DNA of 64,000 nt, from contig RHPI01003244.1 in the NCBI GenBank assembly GCA_009103225.1, positions 276,903-340,902 of the forward strand, in the 5' to 3' direction. How positions within the stretch are numbered: the stretch's first letter is position 1; every line of letters begins with the position of its first letter. Position numbers and translations under genes: made by a program. Origin of the DNA: Chlorokybus atmophyticus (taxonomy: Eukaryota; Streptophyta; Chlorokybophyceae; Chlorokybales; Chlorokybaceae). This document shows, one piece after another, positions 1 through 11,272 of the stretch. The notes under the pieces are model-generated. The model worked only from the letters and a program-made list of their open reading frames with translations, did not search any database and was not told the DNA's origin.

Positions 1-2333
1 CAGTGTTGTCCGCAACGCCGACCAGCCTAAACAGCACGTCACGCGCTGCTTGCCGTTGCTTGTTGGTCAATGCAGCGAAAGGTGGGACAACTTGCCATCT
101 TTACGCTCATGCGTTTGTGGATCAATGAGGAACGCGAGGTAAAACGCTGGATGCTTTGACTTGGACCAGCGCTTTAACACAAGTGCTTCCATCGCGGAGT
201 ATGCAACGCCATTATCCGTGCACCACTGCATATGTACAAGTGAACATGATATACCATGCAAGGTGGAGACATGTGCGGTGCAAGTATGCAAACTGCAACA
301 TTGCATGTACCTCTCTGATGTGGCTGATGATACTTTGCCACATGCTCCACACCGTTGAGAGCAATGGACGATCACCTTCCACCTGTGCTATAAGGCTGCG
401 CACAGGCTTCAATAGATGCAGCGTGGAAGACGCAGCAGACCAGAACTCAGAGTCCAAGACAATGGTGCGACTGGCCGCACCAGTTGTCAACGAGTACTCC
501 ACCTCAAACTCTGGCTCCACGACAGTGTGTCGCAATGCTGCGGCCGAGTCAACCAAGTCTTGTAGCAGATCAACCATGTAGCCAAATCTGATATCCGGGG
601 GCACATCCAGTGCTTTGGTCTTGCCATATTGCTCCTTTTGCTTCATCTGCATGTGCTCATGCATTAGCCCAACGGAAATTCTACATACACAACCCCTAAC
701 CCTTCACACCTGCAGTATGGTTTGGGCTTTGGAGTTGTCACGAAAGAACCCTGCCACCACACGAGCCTTCCTCACAACCTCCTTCACCATGCCGCTATGC
801 TTGGAAAATTTGTTGAGTAAGAGTGACAGAGCATGCGCTTGACATGTGCAGCAAACCACCCAGTGAAAGCTCTGCTCCAACTCACGAAGCACTAGCTTGT
901 TCAAGTTTTCCCCATCAGCTATGACATCAGCAATGCTTGAAAATGCAGACTTGTCATTGCCTCCAGTTATCATCTCAAAGATCTGTAGCAATCAACAATC
1001 AAGAAGACTACTTGCAGCAGTCATGCATGTAAGTTACAATGACAAGTCTTGATGTAACAGCATGAATGATGCTAGTGTACACACCTGCTTGCACTCGTTC
1101 AGCAGATAAGGGCCGTTGACACTAGTGATGCCATCAGTTGGCATTGACTTGAAGAACATGGCCCCTCCATCTGGTAAGTTCACCAGGTAGTTGATAATCT
1201 TCTTTCCCTCATTGATATTTTTTTTCTTCAACCCATCAAGAGCAATCTGCATGCACTGCAGCCAAGGCAGTCAGCCATTATAACTTACATGTATACAGCA
1301 TATCAATACGTTGAGCGCTACCTGCAGGTTGTTGAGAGAGACCTTGATCTCTGCCTGCACCTCATCATGCATGCTATTCAACAATGGGCCAGCTACAGTA
1401 TGGCGACGTAAACCCGGATGCCCTAACGCTTTGAGTCCTTCTCTAAAGTCTATGTGTTGCACTGCAGATATAGGGATTGAACCACAATTGCGATATATCC
1501 ACCTGCAAAAGCACTTCGTGGCCTTTGCAATTGCTGCCGCGCTTGGTGTGTAGCTCTTCATGGTCATTTGCTCTGCCTTGCGCTTGCCATCTGCACTAAT
1601 ACCACCTGTAGCAGATTGCGTCTGACTGATGTGCTGCTCCCATGCCACCCGATCTGCGTCTCCACCTCCAAGGAACAGCGTTTGCCCATTAGTCCTTGAC
1701 TTCTTCTTCAACTGCAACATGCTATGCATCAAACGCCCTTCATGCACAAGACTTCGCGCACACATTGCACACACAGCATGAGATGCAATGCTTTTGTTGC
1801 ATGCGCTTGGCAGATGATAATGCACAGCATGACAAGCGACAGCATCAGCATAACACGACACATGTGCACACATCCCCACAATGACGATGCAGAGTACCTG
1901 CTGTGCATGCCTCTTACCAAAGCGTCTCTCTCTTGTTCAGTAATGCCGCTGCAGACACCAGGAGCTTTCAAGTGATCTAGCGCCACCTTTGAAGGGTTGG
2001 AAACGTTGAAGTGCACATCGCCGCACACACACAACAGGCCAATCCCTTTGACATCATCATCTACAACCACTGTGGCACACACTAGCACAGGCTTAAGAAA
2101 CGCCCAGAATGTCACATGGTTGGACTGCACAGATGCATTGCGCATGGTTTCTAGCTGCTATACTCTTGCCTCATCTTATCGAGCGTCCAGGCACAATGAC
2201 TAGTAGCCTGTTTAAGCTTGCGCTCTATGCGCATGGTGCTAGTCACAGCCCTTGCCCCATCTAGTGTATGAACAACAGCACTATTGACAGAGCATGATGC
2301 TCCTTCGCCTGCTGACGGCGGCTCCCCCGCCAT
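1..2333 (-). mobile_element. Decayed hAT-superfamily transposase, running off the left edge
   Basis: Reading right to left, the pieces follow the order of plant and algal hAT (DUF659-type) transposases. A possible start ATG lies at 2333-2331. Around 1980-2070 comes a BED-finger-like stretch with a C-x-C pair followed by H-x5-C. Near 1120-1250 is the RNase H-like core with the LVNLPDGGAMFFKSM strand, where hAT proteins have 'NFLVN..G..F..S.D'. Near 710-990 is the part containing CTCQAHALSLLL, the usual 'C.AH.L.L.L' helix. Near 70-600 is the downstream helical part with HPAFYLAFLIDP. Short introns separate some pieces. Near position 70-95 the reading moves to another frame, after which an open stretch (FAALTNKQRQAARDVLF) runs off the window, so this copy is probably frameshifted. 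The hAT dimerisation domain would lie outside the window. Family assignment is firm; activity is unlikely. Confidence 0.8.
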
Positions 2334-2436
2334 CACCGCCGCCGCCGCCAGCGTCCACGCCGTGGCCTCCCTGGTCGTTTTTTGCGCCAAGGCAGAGTCT
2401 TGCTGCGACAACCCTAAACACGAGTTGATTGATTTA

Positions 2437-2600
2437 GCGGACGGAAGGTTCCGTCGCTGACGAACTGGACTTCCACAGAACGAACGGAAGGTGCCGAAAG
2501 GTTTGATGACGGAACAGCCCTTTAGCCCTGCTTCCGGAATTTCCCGGAAGTCGCACCTTCCGGAAGGTACTTCCGTCTACGGAAGCGACCAGGCCTACCC
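2437..2600. repeat. Cluster of inverted GGAAGGT/ACCTTCC motifs upstream of the hAT gene
   Basis: About 160 bp repeats the heptamer GGAAGGT and its complement ACCTTCC, with related TTCCGG and CCGGAA steps, so several stem pairings are possible. It lies just outside the 5' end of the hAT coding region, so it may be the subterminal or terminal repeat zone of that element, but the other end lies beyond the window and cannot be compared. Confidence 0.5.
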
Positions 2601-2905
2601 GCACCACTTCTCCGCACGTAACGTCGCAGAAACGTTAGTACTTAATGTATTATCTTAATACATGTGGGACATGTTTAGATCATATAAGCCATGTGAAATT
2701 ATCTATGTATTATGTATCAAAGATTGTATGTATTATATTGCATACAAAATTACCGATATATGTATAACACTCCATAATATTACAATATTATATGCATATA
2801 ATATGTATAATGCTATTTATGATTATGACATATATGCATATTTTTCATTTATATATGATGTAGTGTATGTATAATATATAATAAGATTACTCATATATAA
2901 GTGCG
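2601..2905. other. AT-rich spacer, no gene seen
   Basis: About 300 bp of strongly AT-rich sequence (TATAT and ATATG steps) between the hAT element and the pogo-type element. The open frame here encodes only low-complexity Tyr/Ile/Met sequence and is not believable as a gene. Confidence 0.6.
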
Positions 2906-2937
2906 TACCGTATTTACCCGATCACTGTCCCCCCCCT
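2906..2937. repeat. Left terminal inverted repeat of the pogo-type element
   Basis: TACCGTATTTACCCGATCAC, then TGT and a C run. It pairs with the right end at 5265-5295 over about 20 bases, with good agreement continuing into the C-rich part. Confidence 0.85.
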
Positions 2938-2965
2938 AATAGAGTTACCCCCCCCTTTTTCGGGG

Positions 2966-3238
2966 NNNNNNNNNNNNNNNNNNNNNNNNNNNNNNNNNNN
3001 NNNNNNNNNNNNNNNNNNNNNNNNNNNNNNNNNNNNNNNNNNNNNNNNNNNNNNNNNNNNNNNNNNNNNNNNNNNNNNNNNNNNNNNNNNNNNNNNNNNN
3101 NNNNNNNNNNNNNNNNNNNNNNNNNNNNNNNNNNNNNNNNNNNNNNNNNNNNNNNNNNNNNNNNNNNNNNNNNNNNNNNNNNNNNNNNNNNNNNNNNNNN
3201 NNNNNNNNNNNNNNNNNNNNNNNNNNNNNNNNNNNNNN
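2966..3238. other. Assembly gap (N)
   Basis: 273 N immediately inside the left C-tract of the pogo-type element. The gap probably marks a homopolymer or repeat the assembler could not cross. Reading frames drawn across it are not meaningful. Confidence 0.99.
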
Positions 3239-4206
3239 CCCCCCTCGCGGGGTAATATGCTTCCTAGGGGTATGTGCAGTTTAGCAAGGTGGAGGTAGCA
3301 AAAATGGTGTTGGATAAGTTGAGTTGTAGGCGCACCAAGCCCAAGCCCATGTGCAACAACAATCACCCCCAACATCATTGCCGTTCGCGCATAAACACAA
3401 GGCACATGAGCCAAGCATGCATGCTATGTCAACATACATACAACCTGCTAAATGCTATCATCATCACTCGCAACGTCAATGCTATCAGTTACGGCATGCA
3501 CGTCCTCCTCCACCCCATCCTCCTCCTCCTCCTCCTCCTCACTGACTTCCGCACCACCATGCCCTGCCGCTGCGGCTTCACGCTCATCTTCCAACGCTTC
3601 CTGCTCCTCCAATGGCAGCTCCGCCACGAGGACAACACTATCGTCCTCATCCTCAATGTCCTCAATGACCATGTCATCCTCACTACCATCAAGAGCAATG
3701 CTGATGCCGGCCTTCTTAAAGAAGTTTTGCACAATGCGTGCAGGGATAGCCTCCTAACTCTCGTGATCCACGTCAGAATCTCTGTGAAGGAGCACGCCCG
3801 TTGATGGCCGCCAGCAGTGAAGGTGTGCTAGCTTGGATCCGCCATCTACATTTGCCACTACATATGCATAACACCTTGATAAGTGAACTTTGCTATAACA
3901 AAGGCATGCCATGTCAACAACAACAGTTATCGTCAACAACGCACCTTTGCTCTAACCATGTCCTTGACAGGTTTGTTTAGGCCAATGTCCAAGGGCTGCA
4001 AGGCACTTGTCATACCACCTGGTATGACAGCTTGGTCAACGCGGATGTGTTGCAACGCCTTGCCCACAGAGTCACACAAATGGGCCCTAAAGCTGTCCCA
4101 TACAAGCAGAGCTCGTTTGCCGAAAATCTACACACAAGCCACAACAAGCGTGGGAGCCAGTCAGTCAGCAAATCGGCATGCACACACACGCGTACGCATG
4201 CATGCA

Positions 4207-4450
4207 CACAAGTACGCATGCATGCACACAAGCAGTCAAAAGCAAGAAGCCAGCCAGCGTGTGCACAAACAAGTGTGCGTGCTCAGCAACCAGCCAGCCA
4301 GTCAGTGTGCACACACGCAATACGCATGCATGCACACAAGCAGCATGCGCACAAGCAGTCGGAAGCAAGGAGCCAGCCAGTGTGCACACAAACAAGTGTG
4401 CGTTCTCCGCAACCAGTCAGCCAGTTAGCGTGCACAACACCAACGACACT
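4207..4450. repeat. Minisatellite, about 115-120 bp unit, a little over two copies
   Basis: Each unit begins CGCATGCATGCACACAAGCA and continues through AGCCAGCCAG and AACAAGTGTGCGT to a TGTGCACA-rich end. Copies start near 4207 and 4324, and a truncated third starts near 4459. The array lies between the catalytic and N-terminal coding parts of the pogo-type transposase, so it probably occupies an intron of that gene. Open frames in it are repeat artefacts. Confidence 0.75.
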
Positions 4451-4485
4451 AAATACACATGCATGCACACAAGCAACAAGCACTG

Positions 4486-4520
4486 CTTGTACACACATGT
4501 ATGTTACATGTGTGTACAAG
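4486..4520. repeat. Perfect 16-bp inverted repeat with 3-nt loop
   Basis: Left arm CTTGTACACACATGTA, loop TGT, right arm TACATGTGTGTACAAG. It sits inside the pogo-type element, next to the minisatellite. Confidence 0.9.
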
Positions 4521-5264
4521 AACAAGTACCCCCTTGCAAACGGAAGGCAGACCTCAAGCTGCCCGTGATGTTAATGCCCTGCTTGATCCATTAACGAATG
4601 CTTTTTGGATAGACATCATGCTCACGTGCTGCAGCCTTCACCCCAATAAGGCGTGCCCGACGCAACATCTTCAGCTACACACACAACCTTTGCATTAGCT
4701 GCTTATCAATGTGGAGCATGTGTTGAACAGGTGCACAAGCAGATACTACCTGCGCTGACACAACACACGCAAGCAAGCATTACCAAATGCACATCTTTGA
4801 CTTATTGTGAATTGACGGCGCAGGTGCCTCTTATTCTTTTTACAACTGCTCTCACGTGCGCGCTGCTTTGCAACCACCCCATCTGGGCGCGCCTCACGTG
4901 CTGCTTGGTTTGCCTTGGCCTTAGCAGCAGCTGCGGCAGCAACGGCGAGTGTAGCCGCTGCTGAGGCCACTTCAGCAGCAGCGGCTGCTGCTTCCTCTTC
5001 AAGCCGACGCATGCTGGCCTGCCTTGCAGCAGCCCGACCAGCCATTTTGCCACCGCCACCAGCCACACCGCCCTCACCAACCACACCGCCCTCCACAACC
5101 ACACCTCCGCCAACTACGCAGTTGGTCGCCCCAAAGGACGAGATTTGCGTGAGAAAGGCGGGAAAGGCGGCAACCCCTGCTACCAAACATAGTCCCCCCC
5201 TTGTAATAATATCCCCCCCCCGAATACAATACCCCATATTGGGGGGGGGGGGGACACTATAAAA

Positions 5265-5295
5265 AGGGGGGGACTGTGATCGGGTAAATACGGTA
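5265..5295. repeat. Right terminal inverted repeat of the pogo-type element
   Basis: A G run, then ACTGTGATCGGGTAAATACGGTA, the complement of the left end at 2906. It is followed by TATATC. Confidence 0.85.
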
Positions 5296-5843
5296 TATAT
5301 CACGTATAGTTTGTACTTATGATACATATATATATATATACATTATCAATTACAATGCATATGCACTTANGATACATATATATATTTCAAGTACAATACA
5401 TATTATTATATGTAGTCGTCATTGCATACAGTTATTAGAAGTATCATAAATAAAGTATATATCATTCGCATATATTTTGAGCAATTGCATGACATGGGGA
5501 TGAGCTTTGGACGGTCGAGAGTTGTTTTGACAGACCATACGGCCGATAGCTAATTATTGCCGCCTAGCTAATGAGAGGCAGGCCGGCCGCGCATACCGCG
5601 CAGCCCGGCAGTCGCGGGTGCCGTATGTCACGGGGCCGTCGTGCGTGGTGCGCGTGTGATGTGTCTTGTGCCCTAATGCCGGCCGGCCCAATCACACGCC
5701 CAATCAGCCGCACCGCTAGTTCGCGTGGTGTTTAAAACGATATCAAGTTACTACCTCATACACATACGCACATATATCATAAATACACTTGCAGCAAGTA
5801 TACACAATACAACATGTGCATGGTATTCTTGAACGAGAAGTAG
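5296..5843. other. Spacer between two transposons, no gene seen
   Basis: The first 200 bp are AT-rich with (TA)n runs. 5500-5730 is GC-richer with GGCCGGCC-type steps. No open frame with gene-like composition and no RNA gene was recognised. Confidence 0.5.
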
Positions 5844-6130
5844 TACCGTATTTGCCCGGATAGAAGCCCCCCCCCCCCCCCCCCCCNCAGAAGCCCCCCA
5901 CCCCAGGGGGGCTTCTACTCGGCACGAGTTACGCTGTCAACTGGCTGAGTCGCGCGCGTTAAACGTAATCCGACACTTGACGCAGGACGGCGTAAGTCAC
6001 GCGCGTCAAGCGTAGCCCAGGCAGCACAATGCGGGCCATGACTCGGGGAGGGCTTGTAAGTGTTTGCATAAGCCCCCACCCTATTTTGCAAAGGGGGGGG
6101 GGGGGCGGCTTCTGTCCGGCAACTACGGTA
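5844..6130. mobile_element. 287-bp non-autonomous relative of the pogo-type element (MITE)
   Basis: The left end TACCGTATTTGCCCGGATAG then AAGC and a C run matches, in inverse, the right end, where a G run is followed by GGCTTCTGTCCGGCAACTACGGTA. The outermost bases TACCGTA and the C-run design are shared with the 2.4-kb pogo-type element about 550 bp to the left, which suggests both use the same or a sister transposase. The interior carries no coding signal; the two Arg/Pro-rich open frames here are by-products. The C run contains a single N, so its length is uncertain. Confidence 0.8.
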
Positions 6131-8340
6131 ACGCAAACTTTTTTGTAAGCTGTGTGAATAAATCCTGCATTGCAGCAACACAGTTAATTTTTGGACAACA
6201 TGCCATGTTATTAATAATTTAACGTTATGATATGGTTTTTCATCCGTTCAAGGGCAATCCGTTGGAAAACTATGATTTCTCAAGAAGCGCATTCGAAGGC
6301 AGTGTTTATCATAAACAAATGATCACGGCGGTTGTAATATTCGATACGTTTTAAGTACATTTGCAACGTAAAGATGAACATTACAAGTTATAATACCACA
6401 TGAACATACACAATGTTGAAGTTGTTGTGTATGTTCAAAATTTCACTAATTATACATATGATGTATACGAGAAAAACAAGTGACAGCTATAATTATTAAG
6501 CATAATTGTTGATTACTGGCCATGCAAAAATACTAACGTTTGCAGCGAAACAATCATCAGTCATTAATTTGTATATTATGATGTTATGGTCGTAATCTAC
6601 TAAGCATAGTATGCTTTCAATTATCCATAGTACGACCACACAATGTAAGACAAAATTATGTTTGCATAAGTCACATCATGTAAATCTGCATCAAACAGAT
6701 TATCAACAATTGATATCATCGAAACAATTGCATGAAAATGTTGCATTAAGTAGGTTGAACATTTTCAACCTTATAGTAATAAACCATTACGTTGAATGAT
6801 ATGCAATATGTACGCTACTTAAATAGCACGCAGTTATAGTGCTATAAACAAAGAATTAATCATGTTTTTTTTTCTATAATAACATAATATAATTAAAGCT
6901 TTTGTTTTATGCAATTTGCTCTGCGTACATAAACATTATATTGTTGTATATGCCATACATGGTCTCCCCTCCGAATAAAGTCCCCTATCAATGAAAGGCT
7001 TGCGTGTTCGACCGATTGAATGTTCAACATCGATTGTGTTATGGTCATTAATGTTTGTGTACCTTGTATATGCACATAAAATTAATACACATGTAGCAGG
7101 TAGGCTCTTGACCATCATGCTATAATAGCAAAAGACGCGATATTAATAAGACCAATATTGCATGATTTGCATGCATGATTTTATCATATATGTATGATAC
7201 AGCAAACAACAAAGTGCTCCGCTTTTCCGTATAAGTTGCATTTTATGCAATGTGCATGTGCTGCGTAGTAAATAAGAATTAACTTGTTGCTTACATTTGT
7301 AAACATGTGTTACTGTTCAGCACATGCTTGACGCGAATAATAAATCATAGATGGGCAGGCACTTTACCAAAACGGAGATGGCCGCTCCTGCCGTTGAAGT
7401 TGTGGAGGACGTTGCTTGCGAAACCAATGTCACAACGCGCGGGTCTGTGGTGCCAAGCTTTTGAGTCTGCCAATTTGCTGAGCATCAAACCGTGTAAATA
7501 TATGCGCATGAATCGCGATGGTGCGATGTGAAATATCTTGAGATGTTTATTGACTCAAAACCTTATTATAGCAGGGCTGCCTGGCCAAGGAGAGTGTACA
7601 GCAACATAACGGTGTACTTGTATGACTCTAACAAGAGCTTTGAAGATTGGAAGTTCATTCCTTCCAAGAAGGCAACTAACTCAATGATATATCATGCGTA
7701 AGCTGTTAGCCATCTATGTTGACTGCTAAATATGATTGGGTAGTCTTCAACTAAGCTTTTTATGCGTTTAAATGCAACATTTCATCAACAATGCTGAAAG
7801 ATTTACATAATACATTTAATGTAATGTAATTTATTGTTTAAAATAATTCAAACCTTGCTGTAAACATATTGGCGTTCAACATTATCACGATTGCGTTGCT
7901 TTACGTAAACCTTGAACCTATAACATGTAGAGAACTCACTTGCATGAAAAAGCAATTCGGTTGTGTAAGCACACGCCATTACAGATGCCATGATGAGCAT
8001 AGCTATGCTCACTATAGTTAAAGAAGTTGTGCATAAACACATATATATCGTAGGTATGCTAATTTGAAGCAAATGAGAGGTAGATATCGTAGCGACATGT
8101 ACATTACAACCCACGCTCACTTTTGCGAGTTAATTAAGTTTTGTTTATTTGCTATGATTATCAAAATAGTCAACACAATGCATTAATATCATTGCTAACA
8201 AGACTCGTAATGCCTTAATATACTTACAACCCAAAGCAATTAGTAAAGAAGTTGGGTTGTAATGCACGTGTCACTACGGTACATGTACTACCATTGCACA
8301 ACAGATAAACAGATGGCACCAGATACATATACTATAAGTA
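6131..8340. other. AT-rich region, almost no coding signal
   Basis: About 2.2 kb of AT-rich sequence, clearly different in base composition from the gene-bearing parts. Apart from the short open frame at 7498-7701, I see only random-looking short frames. No tRNA, rRNA or organelle gene was recognised, though an old insertion of organelle DNA cannot be excluded by eye. Confidence 0.5.
7498..7701 (+). CDS. Short unrecognised open frame, possible exon or gene remnant
   Basis: An open frame of 67 codons follows a TAA at 7495-7497 and ends at TAA 7699-7701; the first in-frame ATG is at 7543. The product has ordinary composition in otherwise AT-rich surroundings, with segments such as YSNITVYLYDSNKSFEDW and KFIPSKKATNSM. 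A GC-richer stretch just upstream (7350-7490) is open in another frame. I do not recognise a family. It may be an exon of a decayed gene or of a mobile element. No splice sites could be fixed with confidence. Confidence 0.25.
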   Translation: MYAHESRWCDVKYLEMFIDSKPYYSRAAWPRRVYSNITVYLYDSNKSFEDWKFIPSKKATNSMIYHA

Positions 8341-9112
8341 TACTTTATATCTAGAACGCAGGTATTGAGAGTGTGCACCAGAGAGTGGGCCCATATCCAT
8401 GTACGGCCGTCGCGCATGTAGCGTGCCTCTGCCGGCCACGAGGGGTTGTTTTCGGCCAGGTTGACCGGTTCGCCACATAACTGGCAACCACTGGAACATG
8501 TTCGTTATGCATCAAATTATGCACGAAACCAACACCGAGAAAAAAAGATTCCGTTCCGCTTTTCAAGGGCGCCAAAGGGCGCTCAAGCCCAGTCACCCAT
8601 TTTGCGCTGCGGTCGATTGAAGCTCGAGAAGGGCACCCGACCCGCAATTGTCCGGAAGCCAAGCTATGCTAGAGATAATGTAAGCCGTAGGTTGTAGGGT
8701 ACGCTAGGTCTACATTCGGATTGCAAGAGCTGCTTTGCACTCCAATGATGCGTACGACGGCCGAGCTGAGCCAACGGATTGTGGCAATGATTGGGCACCT
8801 CACTTTCAGTAGGCTACCTACCAGCATGACCGGTGCAAGACTGGCCGTCTTTAGCCGGTCATGCTGGACGGTCCACCGGTCACTGCTTTACCACAGTGGT
8901 CCACACTGAACTTGCCTGTTGCTGTCTCTTACTGCCGTCAGATGTCCGACGGGAAGTGGACACCAGCGTCGTGACTCACCTCCGGTAACGAGCAGCGTAC
9001 ACGTGTGTGCAACATTAATGGGACACATGACGCCTAGTAGATCATACAACAGGGTGCATACTGTTGGGTGGGCGGCGGTAGCGGCGGCGGCGGTGTCCAG
9101 GGCAGCGGCGTC
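8341..9112. other. Upstream region of the F-box gene
   Basis: GC content rises here. The open frames on both strands near 8351-8697 overlap each other and lack family signals. The only clear structure is the inverted repeat at 8821-8867. The 300 bp before 9113 presumably hold the F-box promoter, but I see no confident TATA box. Confidence 0.4.
8821..8867. repeat. 13-bp perfect inverted repeat, 21-nt spacer
   Basis: CCAGCATGACCGG at 8821-8833 and its complement CCGGTCATGCTGG at 8855-8867. It lies about 250 bp upstream of the F-box start and could be a hairpin or a dyad site. Confidence 0.85.
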
Positions 9113-11272
9113 ATGCTGGACGGCATGGGCGGCATTGGGATGTCAGGGTCCTGCTGCTCGCCGTTGCTGGATGTGCCGCAGCCGCTGCTGCTGCGGGTGC
9201 TGTCGTTCCTGCCTCCGATCGACTTGGCGAGGTTTGCGCTGGTGTCCAGGGCGTGCAGGGAGGCGGCGGCGGAGGGGGCACTATGGAGGACGCACATGCT
9301 GGAGAAATGGGGCGCCACTGTCACCCCAGAGCAGCCGTCCCTGTGCAGGGAGGAGTATGTTACCAGGGAGAAAGTCCTTGCCGCCATTGCTGGGATGAAC
9401 GCCCCGTTGCAGGTAGTTGCGCGACTAGGGTTTCCAGCTACCGTGTTGATGTTACGCGTTCACAGAACTTCATGCCGTATGTAATGTGTATGCTAGTCCC
9501 AAGTGTGACGGCCCTGTGTGTCATTTTGTCATCGTTTTAAAATTGTGAACTTCGCTTGACAGCACTGTCATCAGCTGCAGCACGTTGTAGTGTTTTATGT
9601 CCTGCAGAGTTACACGATGTGCGTGACGTTGAGATTGGATCTAGGATTCGTTTTCACAACCACTGTTGTCCTCAATCTATATCGACGACATTGAATGAAT
9701 GTTGTGAACACATTATACGCCAAAGCATAGTAAGGGTTAATGACATCTTCCTGCGTATGAGGTTGGGCACAGCTTGCCGTTCAGCGCCAACATCTAGCAT
9801 GATCTGCAGATATTTGACCTGCATTGACTTCCCGGCATGCTGTTTTAGAGCATGCGTGCAAGGCGGGGTGTATTGGGTTTAAGGTTTTTGTTCTTTGCAA
9901 AGGTGCAGTTGCTTGAGACAGCTGTACCTGTGTTCCTTTTCTTATGCCTTGATGTGTTGCTGAGCAGGCTCAGCACATTGTGGGATGGAGCAGTGAGTTT
10001 GAAGATATGCAGCGACAAGTGCGCGTGCTGTTGGATTTGGCATCAGCACCGGCACCGGTCGCAGAAGAAGGCTGGAAGCAGTTACTCAGGGCATCAGACA
10101 TACTTGGAGGCTTGCGGATGCTGATGGAGCGGGTTCGCGCAGCTCTTCCAAGGGAGTCGCCGGATGATGAGGACTCTGCCGAGGAAGATGAGGAGCGCCC
10201 TTTGCTGGAGCTCTTCGCGCAGTGTTGTCGCCTGCTGAGCATTCTGCTTCGGTGCATGCCCATGATCCTGAATCGCCTTGAACAGTATGTGCATTGCACA
10301 TCCACAAATCATGGACAACATTAACAAGTCATCACTGTGTCTGACAGTGGCATGCAATGCTGTTTTTGGCAGGCAGCCGGCATTGATAGAAAAGCCTCAG
10401 CTGCAGTCAAGAGAGTTGCCAAGAGACGAGACCATTTTTTCCCTAGACAGCTCGCCCAGCAGCTTTTTCTCCAGCTACAGGCATACCTTTGTGCAGAGAC
10501 CCCGTGCCCTGTACTGGGCGTACATGCTGGACCTCAACCGCTCCCTTGTACCAGATGATGTAGGTTACTTATGTTAGCCTGTCCCCGCCTGCAGTAACTT
10601 GTGCTGCAGTTGAACACACTGTAACATTCTCTATGCGTTTAGGGCAATTTTGTGGTTGGTCAAACAACACTTGCCATGGCAGCAGCGAATGCCCTCAGCA
10701 GTCTTCACTTGTGGCCTCTCCGTTGCAGCACCGACCCGCAGCTTCCGGCAGCCGAGCGCAGCCCTTGGAACGACCTCCACCACCGGCCCGATTGGCCTGT
10801 AAAAGACGAGGAGACTATGCGCCGCTGGATGGGCCCTGTCAAGCTGCCCGAACACGTTGCGGCCTTGCGGGACGTTGTCGCGCATAGGCTTTCAGGACAA
10901 TGGCAAGGGATGTATTTGTACACCGCGCAGTTCACCCGGCCAAGGCTGGACGCTCCTTACAGGTTGCATCTCACCACGAAGGCCATCCAAGGCATCGACA
11001 ACCAGCTGCTTGTCACGGGGAATGGACAGGACAGCGTGGGTGCCTTTCATGTGAACGGCCTCTTCGACGTGTTGGACCCGGAGGAAGCACGCCGCACCTG
11101 CCAAGTGCTAGCGAGAGGGCTGCTGCGCAAGCGCTACGACACGGAGCTGGAATGGGAGTACAAAGTGTGCCTGGATCAGTTGGGCCTGCACGGCATCTGG
11201 GGCAGGAATCTCAATGAGTTTTGGGGCCTTGAGCTCGGGGGGGCCTTTCAGTTCACACCTGTGACAGAGTAG
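9113..11272 (+). CDS. F-box protein with C-terminal beta-rich domain, about 477 aa
   Basis: Four exons join in phase with GT-AG introns: 9113-9412, 9968-10284, 10373-10559 and 10643-11272. Residues about 20-60 form an F-box (VPQPLLLRVLSFLPPIDLAR, then FALVSRACREAA and LWRTHM), the motif that binds SKP1 in SCF ubiquitin ligases. The middle is helical with an acidic loop (SPDDEDSAEEDEE). The last 150 residues resemble the C-terminal domain of a group of F-box proteins in fungi and algae: W-x-G-x-Y near the start, then GNGQDSVGAFHVNGLFD, and a closing GIWGR...GGAFQFTP. That domain is thought to be a ligand or substrate fold; this is inference. The start is the first ATG in the open frame (9113); the frame continues upstream without a better ATG. 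The substrate is unknown. Confidence 0.88.

Larger units (their letters stand above)
2906..5295 (-). mobile_element. pogo-type (DDE_1) DNA transposon, decayed, with terminal inverted repeats
   Basis: Both ends carry the same inverted terminal sequence: TACCGTATTTACCCGATCAC at 2906, and its complement ending in CGGGTAAATACGGTA at 5295. Each is followed inward by a run of C (or G on the other side). The outer TA on each side fits the TA target duplication of the Tc1/mariner-pogo group. On the minus strand, 3952-4127 encodes the end of the DDE catalytic region, with LLVWDSFRAHL followed by PGGMTSALQPLDIG and LNKPVKDMV, which is diagnostic for pogo/DDE_1. Further 3', 3660-3745 encodes FFKKAGISIALDGSEDD, the typical C-terminal signature, then an acidic tail. 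The N-terminal part near 4800-5130 is Ala/Lys-rich. A stop codon (3754-3756) interrupts the frame just before the FFKK motif, so this copy is a pseudogene. An N gap (2966-3238) hides part of the left end. Confidence 0.88.
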
